Shown piece by piece: positions 14,191-22,062 of a DNA stretch of 64,000 bases. Position numbers and translations under genes: made by a program. The DNA comes from Cupriavidus sp. EM10 (GTDB taxonomy: Bacteria > Pseudomonadota > Gammaproteobacteria > Burkholderiales > Burkholderiaceae): assembly GCF_018729255.1 (NCBI RefSeq), contig NZ_CP076060.1, positions 1,116,001 to 1,180,000 on the forward strand, written 5' to 3'. A model generated the notes under the pieces. That model made no database searches. It was not told the origin of the DNA and was given only the letters and a program-made list of their open reading frames with translations. Within the stretch, counting starts at the first letter, position 1; each line of letters starts with the position of its first letter.

Positions 14191-14958
14191 ATGCCATTCA
14201 AGTACGACGCCGAAGGAAATCTGCTCACCCAGGAAGTTAACGGCCAGAAGCTGCCAATTTTCGTCAACGCCGAGGGCAAGGAATCGCCTTTCGATGGTGA
14301 CGGCACGGTGGCGACCATTTCTCGACTCAATGGCGAGGCCAAGAGCCATCGCGAGCGATTCGAGAAGGCTGAGACCGCCCTGAAGGCATTCGATGGACTC
14401 AGCGACCCCGCTGCTGCCATCGCGGCGCTCGAAACGGTCAAGAACCTGAACGACAAAAAGCTGGTGGACGCCGGCGAAGTCCAGAAGGTGAAGGACCAGG
14501 CCATTCAGTCCGTGCGCGCCGAATTTGAACCGGTGGTCAAGGAACGTGATGCGCTCAAGACGCAGCTCTTCGACGAGAAGATCGGCGGCGCGTTCGCCCG
14601 TTCCAAGTTCATCGGCGAGAAGGTGGCGATTCCGACGGATTTCGTGCAGGCCACGTTCGGCAAGCACTTCACGATCGAAGAAGGACGGATCGTGGCCAAG
14701 GATGCGAACGGTAACCAACTGTTTAGCACCACGCGCCACGGCGAGCCGGCCAACTTCGAGGAAGCGCTGTCGATGCTGGTCGACGCTCACCCGCAACGCG
14801 ACAGCATCCTCAAGGGGTCTGGCGCATCGGGAAGCGGAGCACAAGGCCATGGCGGCGGTGGTGGCAAGCGCAACCTGTCGCGCGCTCAGTTCGATGCTCT
14901 GCCCCCGGCCGAGCAAGGCAAGATGGCGCGTGACCCGAATGTAACGATCACGGACTAA
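14191..14958 (+). CDS. Head scaffold-like protein
   Basis: A 255-residue acidic, mostly helical protein with a coiled-coil-like centre (SHRERFEKAETALKAF, KVKDQAIQSV) and a Gly-rich then basic C-terminus. This is the usual make-up of a scaffold placed between portal and coat genes (similar proteins carry the name DUF6651). It should guide coat assembly and then leave the head. Confidence 0.7.
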   Translation: MPFKYDAEGNLLTQEVNGQKLPIFVNAEGKESPFDGDGTVATISRLNGEAKSHRERFEKAETALKAFDGLSDPAAAIAALETVKNLNDKKLVDAGEVQKVKDQAIQSVRAEFEPVVKERDALKTQLFDEKIGGAFARSKFIGEKVAIPTDFVQATFGKHFTIEEGRIVAKDANGNQLFSTTRHGEPANFEEALSMLVDAHPQRDSILKGSGASGSGAQGHGGGGGKRNLSRAQFDALPPAEQGKMARDPNVTITD

Positions 14959-14980
14959 GCCGTCCGCCCAAGCAACTCCC

Positions 14981-15007
14981 AAGCCGCCTAGTGCGGCTTT
15001 TTTCTTT
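14981..15007 (+). terminator. Terminator between scaffold and coat genes
   Basis: Stem aagccgc / gcggctt with loop ctagt and a T-rich tail (tttttctttt). Partial termination or 3'-end protection here could set the scaffold-to-coat ratio. Confidence 0.72.
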
Positions 15008-15022
15008 TAAGGGTCAACCCAA

Positions 15023-16345
15023 ATGAAGAGCACTTTCTCGAAGCTGCGTGTGATGGCGCTGGCCACGGTGGCGTTCGTCGTCGCCTTGTACCCGGTGGCA
15101 ACGGTGGCGAAGGTCGCCGGTCGCCTGTATGAGGTGATGCAGGGCGCGGTAACGCGACCCGCACAACACGGCGTAGCGGCCGCCAACACGCTGACCGGCC
15201 TGATTCCGACGCTCTACGAGGCGCTGGACATCGTGTCGCGCGAGATGATCGGTATGATCCCGGCTGTCACGCGGAACTCCTCGGCCGAGCGCGCCGCTCT
15301 GAATGAGTCGATCCTGGTGCCGATCACGCCGGCCACCACGCTGGCGGATAACACCCCGGCCGTGACCGCGCCGAACACCGGCGATCAGACCATCGGCAAC
15401 GTCGCCATGACGATCTCGAAGTCGAAGCACGCCCCGATCCGCTGGAACGGCGAAGAGCAACGCGGCATGCTGAATGCCGGCACTTACGGTGGCGTCCTGC
15501 GCAACCAGTTCGTGCAAGCTTTCCGTACGCTGACGAACCAGATCGACGTCGACCTGTTCACCACGGCTTACCAGAACTCGTCGCGGGCCTACGGTACGCC
15601 TGGCACGGCGCCGTTCGGTACCGCTGGCGACCTGAGCGACATCGCCCAACTGCGCAAGATCCTGGACGACAACGGCGCACCGCAGTCGGACCTGCAGTTC
15701 GTGATGGGTTCCGCTGCCATGGCTAACCTGCGAGGCAAGCAGAACGTCCTGTTCAAGGTCAATGAAGCCGGCACCGACCTGCTGCTGCGCGAAGGCATCA
15801 TCGGCCGCCTGGAAGGTTTCGACCTGCGTAACAGCGCAGCGGTAACCGCCGTCACGAAGGGCACCGGCGCTTCGTACACCACGTCGACAGCAGGTTTCGC
15901 GGTCGGTACGACCCAGATTCCGCTCATCACCGGTACCGGCACCGTCAACCCGGGCGATACCGTCACGGTCGCGGGCGACGCCAACAAGTACGTCGTCACC
16001 GCTGGCATCAGCGCTCCGGGCACGATCACCATCGCCGCTCCGGGCCTGCTGCAAGCCATCCCTGCGTCGGCAACGGCTGTCACGGTGGGCAATACCGCCA
16101 CGCCGAACCTCGGCTTCAGCAAGAGCGCGGTGCAACTGATCACCCGCGCACCGCAGATGCCGATCGGCCCCGACGGCAAGGCCATGGATATGGCCGATGA
16201 CGTGATCCAGATCACGGACCCGAAGACCGGTATCGTGTTCGATGTCGCCGTGTACCGCCAGTTCATGCAACTGGTCTACCACGTGCGCCTGGCTTGGGGC
16301 TGCCAAGCCATCAAGTCGAACCACATCGCCACGCTGCTCGGCTAA
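15023..16345 (+). CDS. P22-type major capsid protein
   Basis: A 440-residue coat protein. From residue 54 on (NTLTGLIPTLYEALDIVSRE) it matches phage P22 gp5, including an inserted beta-rich domain near 280-360. Residues 1-50 are an added N-terminal extension with a hydrophobic run (VMALATVAFVVALYPVATVA) that P22 coat lacks. Starts nearer the family start are not obvious: the first later ATG is at 15137. The extension may be removed on maturation. Confidence 0.88.
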   Translation: MKSTFSKLRVMALATVAFVVALYPVATVAKVAGRLYEVMQGAVTRPAQHGVAAANTLTGLIPTLYEALDIVSREMIGMIPAVTRNSSAERAALNESILVPITPATTLADNTPAVTAPNTGDQTIGNVAMTISKSKHAPIRWNGEEQRGMLNAGTYGGVLRNQFVQAFRTLTNQIDVDLFTTAYQNSSRAYGTPGTAPFGTAGDLSDIAQLRKILDDNGAPQSDLQFVMGSAAMANLRGKQNVLFKVNEAGTDLLLREGIIGRLEGFDLRNSAAVTAVTKGTGASYTTSTAGFAVGTTQIPLITGTGTVNPGDTVTVAGDANKYVVTAGISAPGTITIAAPGLLQAIPASATAVTVGNTATPNLGFSKSAVQLITRAPQMPIGPDGKAMDMADDVIQITDPKTGIVFDVAVYRQFMQLVYHVRLAWGCQAIKSNHIATLLG

Positions 16346-16411
16346 TCGCCGTTCGAAGGGGAGGCGGCGGATCGGCCGCCGTCTTCTCTGTCGATGACTA
16401 CTGGAGACCAC

Positions 16412-16678
16412 ATGCAACTGGAAACCGTACGCGTTGTTGCCCCGGAAACGGAAGACAACGACCAAGGGTTCATCGTCATTAACAAGTCGGACCTGACCGA
16501 TGAGCATGAACTGTACGTCGAGGCCACTGACGCGCCGCGAAAGCTCGGTATTGCGGAGTTGCGCGCTGCGCTGACCGAGAAGGGCATCGAATTCGATGCC
16601 GATGCCAAGAAGGCCGACCTGCAGAAGCTGCTCGACGCCGCCAACCAGGGTAATCCATGCTCACCGACGCGCAACTGA
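16412..16678 (+). CDS. Small phage head protein with HeH/LEM-like motif
   Basis: Start at 16412 with a GGAGA site. Residues 50-82 (KLGIAELRAALTEKGIEF, then KKADLQKLLDA) form a short helix-extended-helix of the HeH/LEM type, seen in several phage head-region proteins and thought to bind DNA or protein. It ends 22 bases inside the next gene. Confidence 0.6.
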   Translation: MQLETVRVVAPETEDNDQGFIVINKSDLTDEHELYVEATDAPRKLGIAELRAALTEKGIEFDADAKKADLQKLLDAANQGNPCSPTRN

Positions 16679-17052
16679 CCGATGTGCGCCGCTTCATGGG
16701 CTATCCGCTCGTGGGCACGACGATGCAGATCACGAACGATCAGGACACCGTCTATGGCTACTTCGGCTTGGTGGTCATGTCGCTGCATCAGCGGCTGACC
16801 TCGCTGTCGGCGAGCGAGGAAGCGGTCGTCGTCAACACGTACCTGACCAACCTTTACACGTTGGAGGGCGCCATTCCGGCCGCAGGAGAGAACCTTGACA
16901 CGGCTGAGGCCGCGGTTTGGGTCCATAACTCGCGCGAACAGGCCGACCGCGAGAAGCTGTTTGACTCGTGGAGGCGCCGTCTTTGCGGATTCATCGGCTT
17001 CGTGCCGGGACCGGACCTCGGCCCGGGCGGACTGAGCATCGGAAGGGCATGA
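16657..17052 (+). CDS. Head-tail connector protein
   Basis: A 131-residue mostly helical protein located between coat and tail genes, the usual place of the adaptor ring that follows the portal. It shows LTDVRRFMGYPLVGT and two long helices. No signature motif, so assignment rests on position and size. Confidence 0.6.
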   Translation: MLTDAQLTDVRRFMGYPLVGTTMQITNDQDTVYGYFGLVVMSLHQRLTSLSASEEAVVVNTYLTNLYTLEGAIPAAGENLDTAEAAVWVHNSREQADREKLFDSWRRRLCGFIGFVPGPDLGPGGLSIGRA

Positions 17053-17053
17053 A

Positions 17054-17710
17054 ATGGACGCGGCCAAGCTGCAGGACAAGATTTACGCCGGGTACGGCAA
17101 GGCCGCGAAGCGCATCGGTTACGTCTATGACGTGTTCCGGCCGGCTGGCGCCGCTGATCCGCTGACTGCCAAGGTCGCGAGCCTGAACGCGTCGTTTTCT
17201 GCTCAGGAATGGACGTACACGCGACCCAATCTGCCCGAAAAGCCGTACTGGTACTGCCTGATCGACGGTCGGCAGACGCAGGTCGGCGACTACCTGGTGC
17301 GCGGTGAGAGCGTCTATTTCATCGGCGGCATGCAGGATGAACTGCCTATCCTCGCTGTGGGCTGCAACCGGCGAATTTGGATCACCCGTCCGGCATCGGA
17401 TGGCAACGCGGTGGGCAACGTCGGCTATTCCGGGGTCTGCGCGGCAGATGACGATGTCGTTCTGGGCTCGCCTGGCGGTGCCGGAGGCTGGCCGTGTGCC
17501 GAACTGTTCGGCGGCAAGACGCGGACCCATGCCGAACTGCCCGCTTCGGGCGATGAGCACGGATTCCGCATCTGGCTGCCGGTCAGCGTGCCGATCGTGA
17601 TCACTTCCGGCGACATCGTGGTCGACGACCTTGGGCGCCGCTTCAGCGTCGGCGGCGCTGAACGCTCCGAACAGATGTGGCGGCTGGATCTGACTGAGGT
17701 GCACGTGTAA
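17054..17710 (+). CDS. Head-tail region protein, 218 aa
   Basis: A beta-rich protein with helical N-terminus (KLQDKIYAGYGKAAKRIGY). It begins one base after the connector and overlaps the next start, so it is part of the same unit. Such proteins form the stopper or completion parts of the neck, but no specific family is recognised here. Confidence 0.55.
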   Translation: MDAAKLQDKIYAGYGKAAKRIGYVYDVFRPAGAADPLTAKVASLNASFSAQEWTYTRPNLPEKPYWYCLIDGRQTQVGDYLVRGESVYFIGGMQDELPILAVGCNRRIWITRPASDGNAVGNVGYSGVCAADDDVVLGSPGGAGGWPCAELFGGKTRTHAELPASGDEHGFRIWLPVSVPIVITSGDIVVDDLGRRFSVGGAERSEQMWRLDLTEVHV

Positions 17711-18552
17711 TGGCCGGCCTAGCTGAGGTATCCAACGCGCTTGTGGCGCTGATCGCGCAACTCGTGTACCCAAACGGGACCGGGCAGCCGTCGATCGTCG
17801 GAAAGCCGGTCAAGGTCTACGGCGGGTGGCCGGTGCCAGGTGTTCTGGAGAAGGATCTGGCCGCCGGAAAGGTGCATATCTCGGTCTTCCCGCCCAATGG
17901 GCTGGAAAAGATCGTCGATACGGCCGTCTCCGACTGGCGGACCATGGTCGAGCCGGTGATTACGCTGTCGCTGACGCCAGCCGGCCAGACCGTGACAGTC
18001 GGTGGGACGGTCAGCCAGCCGCAAAACGCGGCGCTGGTGGTCGACGGCAAAGGCTATGTCCATGGCGTCCAATCAGGCGATACGCTGACCTCGATCGCTA
18101 CGGCACTGGCGACGCTGGTCGCGGCCGATCAGCCGGCGACATCGTCCGGCCCGGTGGTCACCATCCCAGGCGCCAAGTCGATATCGCCGCGGGTCGGCGG
18201 CGCCGGCACCAGCATCCGGGAATTGCGCCGGCAGGAGCGCTCGTTTCGCATCACCGTGTGGGCGAACTGCTTCGACTCGCGCGACCCGATTGCCGACCTG
18301 CTCGATGCGGAGCTTTCCGCGACGTTCCACCTGACTCTCCCTGACGGAATGATCGTCGCGCTGCGCTACAAGAGCAGCAGCCAGGACGACAGCGGGCAGA
18401 AAGAGAGCATATATCGGCGCGACCTGATCTACGCGGTCGAGTATTCGACGACGCAGGTCCGCACCGATACGCAGATCACCATCACAGAGACGAACGTCAG
18501 CGCAGGACCGACTCTCGACGATCAATTCCCGATCGCAACCATTGTGGAGTGA
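17710..18552 (+). CDS. Tail completion/terminator-like protein, 280 aa
   Basis: Starts on the last base of the gene before. The N-terminal 70 residues (EVSNALVALIAQLVYPNG, then KVYGGWPVPGVLEKDL) and the later ERSFRITVWAN and RRDLIYAVEYST fit phage tail-terminator proteins, with a LysM-like central stretch near 95-150 (VQSGDTLTSIATAL). It lies directly before the sheath gene. Assignment is moderate. Confidence 0.55.
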   Translation: MAGLAEVSNALVALIAQLVYPNGTGQPSIVGKPVKVYGGWPVPGVLEKDLAAGKVHISVFPPNGLEKIVDTAVSDWRTMVEPVITLSLTPAGQTVTVGGTVSQPQNAALVVDGKGYVHGVQSGDTLTSIATALATLVAADQPATSSGPVVTIPGAKSISPRVGGAGTSIRELRRQERSFRITVWANCFDSRDPIADLLDAELSATFHLTLPDGMIVALRYKSSSQDDSGQKESIYRRDLIYAVEYSTTQVRTDTQITITETNVSAGPTLDDQFPIATIVE

Positions 18553-18557
18553 ACCCC

Positions 18558-18704
18558 ATGAAGCTGATTGTGACCACGCCCTTTGCTGGCCACCAGATCG
18601 GAGACGAGATCACCGACGAGAAAGAGGTCGCCGCCGTGCTGGCGAGTGAACAGGCCGCCTACGTGACCAAGGTCACGGCGGATCCGCCTCCGGCCAAGAA
18701 GTAA
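18558..18704 (+). CDS. Small phage protein, 48 aa
   Basis: Begins MKLIVTTPFAGHQIGDEITD and ends PPPAKK, five bases after the gene before. Small proteins of this type regularly sit in front of sheath genes in such phages. Function unknown. Confidence 0.6.
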   Translation: MKLIVTTPFAGHQIGDEITDEKEVAAVLASEQAAYVTKVTADPPPAKK

Positions 18705-18713
18705 GCCGTCCAC

Positions 18714-18742
18714 AGCCGCCCGAGAGGCGGCTTCGTTCATTT
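18714..18742 (+). terminator. Hairpin before sheath gene
   Basis: Stem agccgcc-cgaga-ggcggct followed by tcgttcatttt. A moderate terminator; reads as a regulatory break before the highly expressed sheath and tube genes. Confidence 0.55.
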
Positions 18743-18783
18743 TGGGCTGCCTCCGGGCGGCCTTTTCGTTCCCGGAGGCACAA

Positions 18784-20316
18784 ATGCCGATTGTCCAGCA
18801 GGGCAGTATCAACACGACAGCCCTCATCGTTCCCGATCTCTACGTCCAGATCGTCCCGCCGCAGGTCACCCTGCTCAACGGCGTGCCGACGAACGTTCTC
18901 GGTGTCGTGGGTACCGCCCAATGGGGCCCGGTCAATTCGCCGACCATCATCGGCGACATGGCGTCGTACGCGCGCACGTTCGGTGGCATCCAGAACCGCA
19001 AGTACGACATGGGTACGGCGGTTGCTGCGGCCGTGATCAACGGCGCGAACAACTTCCGCTGCGTCCGCGTGACCGACGGCACGGATGCGGCCGCCACGGC
19101 GGTTGTGCAGACCAACTGCCTGACGTTCACCGCCAAGTACACGGGTACGCTGGGCAATACCGTTGTCGCATCCCTGGCCGCCGGCTCGGCTGCTAACACC
19201 TGGAAGGTGACGGTCGCCGCTCCGACACTGGCGCCGGAAGTGTTCGACAACATCGGCGCCGGGCTCACCGGAAACGCCCTGTGGATCGCGATCGCCGCTG
19301 CCATCAACAACGGCAACGGCATCCAGCGCGGCGCCTCGCAGATCGTCACGGCAACGGCCGGCGCAGGCGTCGCCGCTCCGGCCGCCGCCAGCTTCACGCT
19401 GGCCAGTGGCACCGATGGCGCGACGACGATCACCGGCTCGGTGATGATTGGCCAGGACACGGTTCCGCGCAAGGGCATGTACGCGCTGCGCAGCCAGGGC
19501 GTGTCCATCGGCGTTCTGGCCGATTGCGACGACTCGACGACGTTTTCGACGCAGTCCGCCTTCGGCCTGTCCGAGGGCATCTACATGATCGGCACGGGTC
19601 CGGCAGGCGACACCATCGCCAACGCCGTGACGACCAAGACGACGGCCGGCATCGACAGCTACGCCTTCAAGTGGATGTTCGGCGACTGGGTGTGGTTCCT
19701 CGACACGGCGAATGGAGTGACGCGCCTGATCTCGCCGCAGGGCTTCGTCGCGGGCCTTCTGGCGAACCTGTCGCCCGAGCAAAGCAGCCTGAACAAGCAG
19801 CTTTACGGTGTGGTCGGCACGCAGAAGTCGTACGCCAACCAGACGTATAGCTCGGCCGAGTTGCAGACTCTGGCACAGGCCGGCTACGACCTGATCACGA
19901 ATCCGGTTCCGGGCGGCAACTACTTCGGCTGTCGCATTGGCCACAACACGAGCTCCAACTCGCTGACGTACGGGGACAACTACACCCGTATGACGAACTA
20001 CATCGCCAGCACGCTGAACGCGGGCATGGGCAAGTTCGTCGGTCAGCTTCAGTCGACCACGAAGCGGCGCGAGGCATCGGCGACCCTGTCGAACTTCCTG
20101 AGTTCGATGGAACAGCAGGGGATGATCGGCGCCGTCAACGGCGGCCCGGCGTTCTCCGTGCAGATCGACGCCGCGAACAATCCGATGAACCGCGTCGCGC
20201 TGGGCTACATGCAGGCCGACGTGAAGGTGATCTACCTGTCGGTCATCGAGAAGTTCCTGATCAACGTCGAAGGCTCCCAAGCCACGGTCGTGCGCTCCTC
20301 GACCACGTCGCAGTAA
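18784..20316 (+). CDS. Tail sheath protein
   Basis: A 510-residue contractile sheath. The start at 18784 has a GGAGG site. The N-terminus (GVPTNVLGVVGTAQWGPVN) and C-terminus (MNRVALGYMQADVKVIYLSVIEKFLINVE, split here) carry the two conserved strands through which sheath subunits interlock. The central part is variable. The sheath contracts to drive the tube through the cell envelope. Confidence 0.9.
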   Translation: MPIVQQGSINTTALIVPDLYVQIVPPQVTLLNGVPTNVLGVVGTAQWGPVNSPTIIGDMASYARTFGGIQNRKYDMGTAVAAAVINGANNFRCVRVTDGTDAAATAVVQTNCLTFTAKYTGTLGNTVVASLAAGSAANTWKVTVAAPTLAPEVFDNIGAGLTGNALWIAIAAAINNGNGIQRGASQIVTATAGAGVAAPAAASFTLASGTDGATTITGSVMIGQDTVPRKGMYALRSQGVSIGVLADCDDSTTFSTQSAFGLSEGIYMIGTGPAGDTIANAVTTKTTAGIDSYAFKWMFGDWVWFLDTANGVTRLISPQGFVAGLLANLSPEQSSLNKQLYGVVGTQKSYANQTYSSAELQTLAQAGYDLITNPVPGGNYFGCRIGHNTSSNSLTYGDNYTRMTNYIASTLNAGMGKFVGQLQSTTKRREASATLSNFLSSMEQQGMIGAVNGGPAFSVQIDAANNPMNRVALGYMQADVKVIYLSVIEKFLINVEGSQATVVRSSTTSQ

Positions 20317-20333
20317 TCCCCATTGAACCCGAT

Positions 20334-20352
20334 GCCCGGCCGCGAGCCGGGC
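20334..20352 (+). terminator. GC-rich hairpin after sheath gene
   Basis: Stem gcccggc-cgcga-gccgggc without a clear T-tract. It may act as an attenuator or stabilise the 3' end of the sheath message. Confidence 0.45.
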
Positions 20353-20374
20353 GACTCTCTCCCAGGAGAAAGAC

Positions 20375-20806
20375 ATGCCGCTGAATGGCTATTCCGTCGG
20401 GCGCGACTTCACGTTGGTCCTCCAGACGCCGACCGGTCCGCTGCAAGTACCGAAAGTGACGGGATTTTCCCGCAAGATGGACGCCACGACCGAGCGCGTG
20501 AAGCGCATCGATGGCGTTACCGACAACGTTCGTTTCTTCGATGGCTGGTCGGGCTCGCTGCAAGTGCAGCGCACCGGTCCGGACGTCGATCGGTACTTCG
20601 CCACGATCGAGGCGAACTACTACGCTGGCCTGAACGAACAGCCGTGCCAGATCTACGAGACGATCACCGAGCCGAATGGTGCCGTCTCCCAGTTCCGCTA
20701 CGACGGCGTGATGCTGACCTATGACAACCCGGGCGACGTGGCCGGGGATGCTACGGTCAAGATGCAGTTGTCGTTCACGGCTTCGCGCCGCTTCCAGGTT
20801 TCCTAA
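20375..20806 (+). CDS. Tail tube protein
   Basis: A 143-residue beta-rich protein right after the sheath gene, with a GGAG site. It shows VGRDFTLVLQTPTGPLQV and MLTYDNPGDVAGDATVKMQLSF (broken here), fitting the tube protein that stacks in rings around the tape measure. Confidence 0.78.
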   Translation: MPLNGYSVGRDFTLVLQTPTGPLQVPKVTGFSRKMDATTERVKRIDGVTDNVRFFDGWSGSLQVQRTGPDVDRYFATIEANYYAGLNEQPCQIYETITEPNGAVSQFRYDGVMLTYDNPGDVAGDATVKMQLSFTASRRFQVS

Positions 20807-20812
20807 TCCGAT

Positions 20813-21184
20813 ATGCCAAAAGTCACCATCAATCACGACGCCCCGACGCCGTCGCAGCAGATCGTCGCCGCGGCGGCCGCTGAGGTCGTGGTCAAGGACG
20901 CGAAAGGCCGGGCACTGACCCTGCGCAAACCGGGCCTTTTGGCGCAGTTCCGCCTTATCGAGGCAATGGGCGCAGAGTCGGCCGCCAATGACGTGTATCG
21001 CATGATGTGCATGCCGCTTCTGTGCCTGGTCGCGATTGATGGCGAGGCAATCTTGCAGCCGACGACGAAGATGCAACTTGAAGCGCTGATCCAGCGGGTC
21101 GAGGAAGACGGATTCGTTGCGATTCAGGAAGGATCTGTGCAATTCGCGGGCGCATCCCAAGGGCTCGACGACGCAAAAAACTAG
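20813..21184 (+). CDS. Tail assembly chaperone, short form
   Basis: A 123-residue product when translation stops at the TAG after the slippery site. Helical with a conserved core LRKPGLLAQFRLIEAMGAE. Like lambda G or P2 E, it should coat the tape measure during tail assembly. It lies between tube and tape-measure genes as in other long-tailed phages. Confidence 0.75.
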   Translation: MPKVTINHDAPTPSQQIVAAAAAEVVVKDAKGRALTLRKPGLLAQFRLIEAMGAESAANDVYRMMCMPLLCLVAIDGEAILQPTTKMQLEALIQRVEEDGFVAIQEGSVQFAGASQGLDDAKN

Positions 21185-21357
21185 CCCAGGCTGCGGAGTT
21201 CCGGCGGGCACTCTGGCTGGTGAAGAACGGTGTCCCCTGGGATGTCGCCTTCGCCATGCCTGAGCACATGCGCTTCGCCGCGGCGGTTGTCATGAGCGAG
21301 CACGAAGGTGCCGAGTTTGACTGGGGCATCCTCAAGTTCAAGGAACCCGCGCCATGA
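20813..21357 (+). CDS. Tail assembly chaperone, -1 frameshift fusion (E/E' or G/GT type)
   Basis: A ribosome slipping back one base at A-AAA-AAC (21175-21181) avoids the TAG at 21182 and continues in a 58-codon extension (KKLAQAAEFRRALWLVKNG) ending at 21357, where TGA overlaps the next ATG. The extension is a well-formed helical domain, as in P2 E' and lambda T. The expected ratio is a few percent of the short form. Confidence 0.8.
21175..21181 (+). promoter_or_regulatory. Programmed -1 frameshift slippery site
   Basis: The heptamer A AAA AAC is in the zero-frame phase and is followed directly by TAG. It matches the X-XXY-YYZ class used by phage tail chaperone genes. Confidence 0.82.
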
Positions 21358-21827
21358 AGGAATTCCGTAGCCTGAGCGACTTCGCTGATCACCTGACGCG
21401 TCTGGCGGCCGCAGCACCGGTCGTGACCAATCACATGACCGAGCAGGCGGCCCAAAAGGTCGAAAAGATAGCGAAAGCGGAGATTGGGCACTACCAGCCA
21501 TCAGTTGGTCCGTTTCCAGCATGGGCGCAGTTGCAGCCAGACACCGAGACGGAGAAAAACCGCCTTGGCTACAAGCTCAACGCGCCGCTGGAACGGACAG
21601 GCGAAATGCGCAACAGCATCTCGCACGTGACGGCGGACAACGAGTCGGTGGTGGGATCGAACGACCAAAAGCTGGTCTGGCACGAGGAAGGGACGGCGAA
21701 GATTCCGCCCAGGCCGGTGTTAGGCCCGGCGGCTATCCGCGGGATGGCTGACATGCAGCCGCGCTTTGCTCTCACCGTCGCGGCGTGGCTCAGCGGCAGG
21801 AGTTGGCGAAAACCGCGCATCAAATAG
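21354..21827 (+). CDS. Tail completion protein, gp10/gpS-like
   Basis: A 157-residue protein with the pattern QAAQKVEKIAKAEIGHYQ, PFPAWAQLQPDTETEK, GEMRNSISHV and VWHEEGTAKIPPRP. This is the HK97-gp10/virion-morphogenesis signature; these proteins finish the tail end that joins the head. The start overlaps the chaperone fusion stop. Confidence 0.75.
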   Translation: MKEFRSLSDFADHLTRLAAAAPVVTNHMTEQAAQKVEKIAKAEIGHYQPSVGPFPAWAQLQPDTETEKNRLGYKLNAPLERTGEMRNSISHVTADNESVVGSNDQKLVWHEEGTAKIPPRPVLGPAAIRGMADMQPRFALTVAAWLSGRSWRKPRIK

Positions 21828-22022
21828 CGCGGAGAGTGCCGCGACGACGATGGATCCGATGATCCAGATGGCCGCCAGCGACCAAAACACGCGCCGAACG
21901 CGCCGGTCCAGCCTGACCTGGTCGACATCCTCCACGTCCGAAACCTTCAGAGGCTTTGGGTACTGGATCTTCGAAAAGTGGTCGGCTAGCCACTCGTGAA
22001 CTCGGTGTTTCAGCTTACGCAT
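21720..22022 (-). CDS. Possible antisense small membrane protein, about 100 aa
   Basis: A minus-strand frame fills the 235-base gap between tail genes and overlaps the tail-completion gene by 108 bases. From MRKLKHRVHEW it continues to RRVRRVFWSLAAIW and IIGSIVVAALSAL, a good membrane helix with positive inside flank. An upstream ATG at 22064 would overlap the tape-measure start. No strong ribosome site, so it is uncertain. Such genes can be exclusion proteins. Confidence 0.4.
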   Translation of the reverse strand: MRKLKHRVHEWLADHFSKIQYPKPLKVSDVEDVDQVRLDRRVRRVFWSLAAIWIIGSIVVAALSALFDARFSPTPAAEPRRDGESKARLHVSHPADSRRA

Positions 22023-22062
22023 GGGGTCGAAATCGGCTCCGGAATGACAAGTATAGGTCACC

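Noticed and set aside
15014..16507. Long minus-strand frame opposite the capsid gene
   Set aside because: Arg-rich composition and full overlap with the coat gene; a GC-driven shadow.
18673..20376. Long open frame on the minus strand (567 codons)
   Set aside because: It is the complement of the tail sheath gene in high-GC DNA, Arg/His-rich without family likeness or ribosome site.
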